DNA of 10,356 bases from positions 1-10,356 of the forward strand of contig CADBSP010000158.1 of NCBI GenBank assembly GCA_902797405.1, read 5' to 3'. Positions 6,551 to 10,356 of this stretch are shown in pieces; positions within the stretch are counted from its first letter, which is position 1, and every line of letters begins with the position of its first letter. Made by a program: the position numbers and the translations under genes. The notes below the pieces were generated by a model. That model made no database searches. It was not told the DNA's origin and saw only the letters and a program-made list of their open reading frames with translations. Source of the DNA: an uncultured Eubacteriales bacterium (GTDB lineage: Bacteria > Bacillota > Clostridia > Peptostreptococcales > Anaerovoracaceae).

Positions 6551-9500
6551 CTATTTAAGAACAGCTATCATTTCTCCGGCCTTAACCTGCTGTCCTTCCT
6601 TAACAAAGATTTTATCAATAATTCCGGATGTGGTTGAAATTATGTTTGTTTCCATTTTCATTGCTTCAATTACAGCAATTGCTTGGTTAGCTTCAACCTT
6701 CTCGCCTTCTTTGACAAGAATCTTTACTATTGCGCCCGGAATATTGGCTCCGATTTCCATCGGATCTTCATCGTCTGCATAACGTGTAACGGCAACAGCT
6801 GCAGTATCCTTTATGTCGTTATCCTTAATCCTTACTACTCTGCGGTTTCCGTTTACTTCAAATACAACTTCTCTATATCCTTCTGGATCCACATCGCGAA
6901 CCTCGATTAGTTTAACGATGAGGATTTTTCCTTCTTCCAGTTTTATTTCGGATGTCTCACCTTCCCTCAATCCATGGAAGAAGATATCCGAACCCATGTA
7001 TCTGAAATCACCTTCGCGTCTCTTCTGGCTAACGTAGTCTTCAAATACCTTTGGATAGATTGCGTAACTTATTACTTCCTGAGGTGTTCCCTCCAATCCC
7101 AGCGTTTCAACCAGGTATTTCTTATCTGCCTTTAAGTCTTCAGGCGGCAGGAGTTCTCCTGGCCTACATGTTATCGGCTTCTTTCCCTTTAGAACAAGCT
7201 TCTGGAGATCTTTTGGGAAACCACCAAGGGGCTGACCAATCATGCCTTCCATGAATGAAACCAAGGAATCAGGGAAGTCAATTCCCTTTCCTTTTTCCAG
7301 AATATTGTCCGGAGTTATTTCATTTTGAACCATGAAGATTGCAGTGTCGCCTACGACCTTTGATGTAGGAGTTACTTTTACTATGTCTCCCAACATCAGG
7401 TTGACCTGTCGATACATTTCTTTGACGTCATCGAATTTATGACCGAGTCCAAAGGAATCAACCTGTGCCTTCAGATTTGAATACTGCCCTCCGGGCATTT
7501 CGTATTTATATATTTCTGCGGATGACGTTCTTAGTCCGGATTCAAACTGTGCGTAAACCGGGCGAACGTCTCTCCAGTATTCCGATATCTTCTGGATTCC
7601 CTCAAATTCAATTCCGGTGTCGCGATTTGAGTGTTCCAGGGCTGCAACAATTGAGTTAAGTGCCGGTTGGGAAGTTAGTCCTGCCATACTATTAAATGCA
7701 GCGTCTATGATATCCACTCCAGCCTGAGCTGCCATAAGAACGGTGGCGATTCCGTTTCCGCTGGTATCGTGTGTGTGGAGGTTCACCGGAATCTTTAGCT
7801 CCTGCTTAAGACTTCCAATGAGCTCCCTTGCTGCCATTGGCTTCAAGAGTCCGGACATATCCTTTATGGTTATGATGTGGGCACCCATGTCTTCCAACTG
7901 CTTCGCTAGGGACAGATAATAATGGAGGTTGTACTTGGTTCTGCTGATGTCCAGGATATCTCCTGTATAGCACATGCATGCTTCCACAACCTTGCCCTGC
8001 TTAAGGGCCTCATCCATGGCCACCTTCATTCCCTCAGTCCAGTTGAGGGAGTCGAAAATTCTAAAGACGTCGATTCCGGCGATTGCTGCGCGCTTTACGA
8101 ATTCGCGGATTACGTTGTCAGGATAGTTTTTGTAACCAACAGCATTTGCACCGCGAAGGAGCATCTGGAACATTATGTTTGGAATCTTCTCTCTAAGTGT
8201 TGAGAGTCTCTCCCATGGATCTTCTCCCAGGAATCTAAACGCTGTATCAAAGGTAGCTCCGCCCCACATCTCCAATGAGAAGAAGTCCTTTCCATATAGA
8301 GCTGTTGCAGGTGCAATCTTCTCCATATCGATGGTACGCACTCTGGTTGCCATGAGCGATTGCTGAGCATCTCTAAATGTGGTATCTGTAATGAGCAGTT
8401 TTTGCTGGTTGAAAACCCATTTGGAAAGAGCCTCAGGTCCTTCTCTATCCAGAAGCTGCTTGGTTCCGGAAAGCGCATCGACTTCCGACTGAGGAATTCT
8501 AGGAAACACCGGAACGTCAAACTGCGGTTTCAGTCCCTTTGTTTCATTAACTATTTTATTTCCAAGGAATGTTATAAGCTTTAATTCCTTATCCTGTGAT
8601 GTTCTGATATCCAGGAGTTCGGGGTTCGCGGAAATGAATCCCGTATTACATTCACCTGCCTGGAATGCGGGATGGTTGAGAACATTCAGGATGAAGCCAA
8701 CGTTTGTTTTAACGCCTTTGATTTCCGTTTCTCTAAGTGCACGGATTGCCTTTCTTCTGGCCTGATCAAAGGTACGAGCATGGGCTGTTATCTTAACGAG
8801 CAGGCTGTCATAATAAGGCGTAATCACTGCACCTGTAAATCCGTTTCCTCCATCCAGTCGGATACCATAGCCCGATGCACTTCTATACATTTCGATTGTT
8901 CCCGTGTCAGGAGCAAAACCTGAGCCTGGATCTTCAGTCGTTATTCTGCACTGAATTGCGTATCCGGTTGTTTCAATTGAATCCTGTGACTTAATATCGA
9001 TTCCCGGATCGCTTAATTCATAACCCTGAGCTATCAGAATTTGAGACTGAACGATGTCGATATCCGTAACCATTTCAGTTACAGTATGTTCGACCTGGAT
9101 TCTCGGATTCATTTCTATGAAATAATGCTTGCCGTCGTTATCCATTAGGAATTCAACGGTTCCTGCCGATCTATAATTCACCGCACCGGCAATTTTAAGA
9201 GCGTCCTTACAGATTGCATCTCTTTGTTTTTTGGTTAGAGTAAGAGACGGAGTGAATTCTATTACCTTCTGGTGACGTCTCTGAATGGAGCAATCACGTT
9301 CGTAGAGATGAACCAGGTTTCCGTATTTATCACCAAGCACCTGGACCTCTATATGTTTTGGATTCTCCAAATATTTTTCTATGAATATATCCTCTGAACC
9401 AAAGGCTGCAAGAGCTTCGCTTCTGGCACGTCTGAATTCGTTGACAATGTCTTTTTCGTGACGAACTATTCTCATACCGCGTCCGCCACCGCCGGCCGAA

Positions 9501-10204
9501 GCCTTAAGCATGACGGGATAGCCGCACTTCTTGGCAAATGCCTTCGCTTCCTTTTCATCCTTAATCGCAGAATCGATTCCCGGAATGGTTGGAACGCCAA
9601 CTCTGGCGGCAACCAGTTTGGATTTAATCTTATCCCCGAGATTATCCATCATTTCAGCTGTTGGCCCGATGAATTCGATTCCGGCCTCCTCGCAGGCTTT
9701 GGCGAATACAGTGTTCTCCGAAAGGAATCCATATCCCGGATGTATCGCATCAACGCCCTTTGCCTTGGCAAGGTCGATTATTTCATCAATTGAAAGATAG
9801 GTTGCAACAGGAGTCTTTCCTTTTCCTATCTGATATGATTCATCAGCCTTGTATCTAAAGAGACTGTTTTTATCCTCTTCCGAATAGATGGCAACAGTTC
9901 TGATGCCGAGTTCCTGGCACGCTCTAAACACGCGGATTGCAATCTCTCCACGGTTCGCAACCATGACACGCTTAAACTGTTTAATCTCTTTCTTTGGCTT
10001 TGCTGCCTTCTTTACAGCGGGCTTAGCAGCAGACTTCTTCTCTGCAGGTTTTTCAGCCTTCTTTGCAGCAGGCTTCGTCGCTGCAAGTTTTTCAGCCTTC
10101 TTTGCAGCAGGTCTCGCAGCAACCTTCTTAGCTGTCGGTTTTTCTGCCCTCTTTTCCGCGGGCTTTGCTGCGTCTTTTTTCACACTTGTTTTCTCTTTCA
10201 TCAT
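6551..10204 (-). CDS. pyc: Pyruvate carboxylase with Lys/Ala/Pro-rich N-terminal extension
   Basis: 1217 residues from the ATG at 10204, against about 1150 for typical single-chain enzymes. It uses ATP and bicarbonate to carboxylate pyruvate to oxaloacetate, the anaplerotic step. Residue numbers here count from that ATG. Tail 1-76 is rich in AAKP/AEKP repeats. Biotin carboxylase domain about 77-528: VANRGEIAIR (82-91), HPGYGFLSEN (155-164), ATP-grasp loop KASAGGGGRGMR (234-245), EMNPRIQVEHTVTE (364-377). Carboxyltransferase domain about 600-870: metal and active-site residues Asp607 (DTTFRDAQQS), Lys781 (IKDMSG), His810 and His812 (LHTHDT), plus Thr947 (TPTSKVVGD) in the following region, about 880-1080. 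Biotin carrier domain about 1148-1217 with AMKM and biotinyl Lys1183. All key residues are present, so it should be active, usually as a tetramer regulated by acetyl-CoA or, in some Firmicutes, cyclic di-AMP. It is first in the run of minus-strand genes, and no terminator separates it from iorA. Confidence 0.97.
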   Translation of the reverse strand: MMKEKTSVKKDAAKPAEKRAEKPTAKKVAARPAAKKAEKLAATKPAAKKAEKPAEKKSAAKPAVKKAAKPKKEIKQFKRVMVANRGEIAIRVFRACQELGIRTVAIYSEEDKNSLFRYKADESYQIGKGKTPVATYLSIDEIIDLAKAKGVDAIHPGYGFLSENTVFAKACEEAGIEFIGPTAEMMDNLGDKIKSKLVAARVGVPTIPGIDSAIKDEKEAKAFAKKCGYPVMLKASAGGGGRGMRIVRHEKDIVNEFRRARSEALAAFGSEDIFIEKYLENPKHIEVQVLGDKYGNLVHLYERDCSIQRRHQKVIEFTPSLTLTKKQRDAICKDALKIAGAVNYRSAGTVEFLMDNDGKHYFIEMNPRIQVEHTVTEMVTDIDIVQSQILIAQGYELSDPGIDIKSQDSIETTGYAIQCRITTEDPGSGFAPDTGTIEMYRSASGYGIRLDGGNGFTGAVITPYYDSLLVKITAHARTFDQARRKAIRALRETEIKGVKTNVGFILNVLNHPAFQAGECNTGFISANPELLDIRTSQDKELKLITFLGNKIVNETKGLKPQFDVPVFPRIPQSEVDALSGTKQLLDREGPEALSKWVFNQQKLLITDTTFRDAQQSLMATRVRTIDMEKIAPATALYGKDFFSLEMWGGATFDTAFRFLGEDPWERLSTLREKIPNIMFQMLLRGANAVGYKNYPDNVIREFVKRAAIAGIDVFRIFDSLNWTEGMKVAMDEALKQGKVVEACMCYTGDILDISRTKYNLHYYLSLAKQLEDMGAHIITIKDMSGLLKPMAARELIGSLKQELKIPVNLHTHDTSGNGIATVLMAAQAGVDIIDAAFNSMAGLTSQPALNSIVAALEHSNRDTGIEFEGIQKISEYWRDVRPVYAQFESGLRTSSAEIYKYEMPGGQYSNLKAQVDSFGLGHKFDDVKEMYRQVNLMLGDIVKVTPTSKVVGDTAIFMVQNEITPDNILEKGKGIDFPDSLVSFMEGMIGQPLGGFPKDLQKLVLKGKKPITCRPGELLPPEDLKADKKYLVETLGLEGTPQEVISYAIYPKVFEDYVSQKRREGDFRYMGSDIFFHGLREGETSEIKLEEGKILIVKLIEVRDVDPEGYREVVFEVNGNRRVVRIKDNDIKDTAAVAVTRYADDEDPMEIGANIPGAIVKILVKEGEKVEANQAIAVIEAMKMETNIISTTSGIIDKIFVKEGQQVKAGEMIAVLK
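10042..10111 (-). repeat. Near-perfect 31-bp direct repeat, 39-bp period, inside the pyc N-terminal tail
   Basis: Bases 10042-10072 and 10081-10111 match at 30 of 31 positions; the single mismatch is 10047 (g) against 10086 (a). The core 10048-10072 and 10087-10111 is identical over 25 bases. The 39-bp period equals 13 codons, so copy number can change without breaking the frame. The repeats encode the two PAAKKAEK(L/P)A units of the tail. A more degenerate relative lies around 10137-10163. Confidence 0.85.
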
Positions 10205-10214
10205 ACACACCTCT
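10205..10214 (-). promoter_or_regulatory. Ribosome binding site that sets the pyc start
   Basis: AGAGG lies at 10210-10214 on the minus strand. Two adjacent in-frame ATG codons follow at 10204 and 10201, five and eight bases downstream. An in-frame GTG at 10208-10210 overlaps the binding site itself and is therefore unlikely to be used. Either ATG gives essentially the same protein. Confidence 0.6.
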
Positions 10215-10256
10215 AAGTTTATATTTAACGGATTCGTAAAGCGTCACATGAGGGCC

Positions 10257-10338
10257 GCTCTCGCTTATTGCTCAGCGCGCGAATCTAAGCTCTCGCTTCG
10301 CTATTCGGCATTCGCAGATATTACCATAGCCTCGCTTG
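10257..10338 (-). repeat. GC-rich repeats and a hairpin in the pyc upstream region
   Basis: On the minus strand AAGCGAGAGC occurs at 10289-10298 and 10257-10266, exactly 32 bp apart, with a looser form (CAAGCGAGGC) at 10329-10338. The 10279-10301 copy can fold as GCG-AAGC, GAGA tetraloop, GCTT-CGC, with a five-base bulge on one arm; the other copy keeps GC-GAGA-GC. The block is visibly richer in GC than the flanking intergenic bases. It could be an intergenic dispersed repeat, part of the pyc leader RNA, or the tail end of an upstream element. No confident promoter was found between 10205 and 10356. Confidence 0.45.
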
Positions 10339-10356
10339 TCCGATAATTGATTCTCA

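Noticed and set aside
10208..10210. GTG start for pyc
   Set aside because: It overlaps the only ribosome binding site, so the ATG codons at 10204 or 10201 are better.
10205..10250. Promoter GTGACG - 18 bases - TATAAA immediately upstream of pyc
   Set aside because: Transcription from it would begin within or next to the ribosome binding site, leaving no usable leader.
10318..10323. Extended -10-like TGGTAATAT upstream of the pyc repeats
   Set aside because: Only four of six bases match and the -35 is poor; retained only as a weak candidate.
9888..10346. 152-codon plus-strand frame rich in Ala and Phe
   Set aside because: It is the antisense of the repetitive pyc tail; its composition mirrors the Lys/Ala codons, and it has no recognisable domain.
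1..10356. CRISPR arrays, tRNA or rRNA genes, insertion sequences, phage or defence genes
   Set aside because: No spaced repeat array, cloverleaf-like gene, transposase or recognisable defence domain was found; coding density is taken up by the six genes described.

Overview
The window reads as a stretch of chromosome from an anaerobic Clostridia-type Firmicute, most likely Lachnospiraceae-like. This rests on moderate GC, strong AGGAGG-type ribosome binding sites, a ferredoxin-linked 2-oxoacid oxidoreductase, and a neighbouring xpaC/telA pair. The genus is an inference. All six recognisable genes lie on the minus strand, so transcription runs from high to low coordinates. No rRNA, tRNA, CRISPR array, insertion sequence or phage gene was seen, and no gene-free stretch exceeds 160 bp.

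Right half: a full-length biotin-dependent pyruvate carboxylase (6551-10204) with an unusual Lys/Ala/Pro-rich N-terminal tail of about 76 residues. Its upstream leader is short and GC-rich, with repeated AAGCGAGAGC motifs and a hairpin. Next come iorA (4615-6462) and iorB (3943-4527), the two subunits of indolepyruvate:ferredoxin oxidoreductase, then a class I PLP-dependent aminotransferase (2632-3819). The aminotransferase and IorAB suggest interconversion of aromatic amino acids, arylpyruvates and aryl-acetyl-CoA, either in fermentation or in reductive biosynthesis. Pyruvate carboxylase supplies oxaloacetate and may share the transcript; that link is only positional.

Left half: a 575-residue XpaC-family membrane protein (794-2521) with a prion-like N/Q/G-rich linker, a membrane hairpin, a winged-helix-like segment, the XpaC domain and an acidic tail. 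It is followed by the N-terminal 215 codons of a TelA-family protein, which runs off the left edge. XpaC and TelA families commonly sit together and are linked to envelope stress and toxic-anion resistance, but their biochemistry is poorly defined. Here the last seven residues of the XpaC protein (PELKFDE) recur near the N-terminus of TelA, with 20 of 21 matching bases.

Most of the window is ordinary core metabolism. The observations most worth following are the shared PELKFDE motif, the prion-like linker, the histone-H1-like tail on pyruvate carboxylase with its near-perfect internal DNA repeat, and the 8-bp direct repeats flanking the likely xpaC promoter. I do not see convincing evidence of a wholly new multi-gene system.
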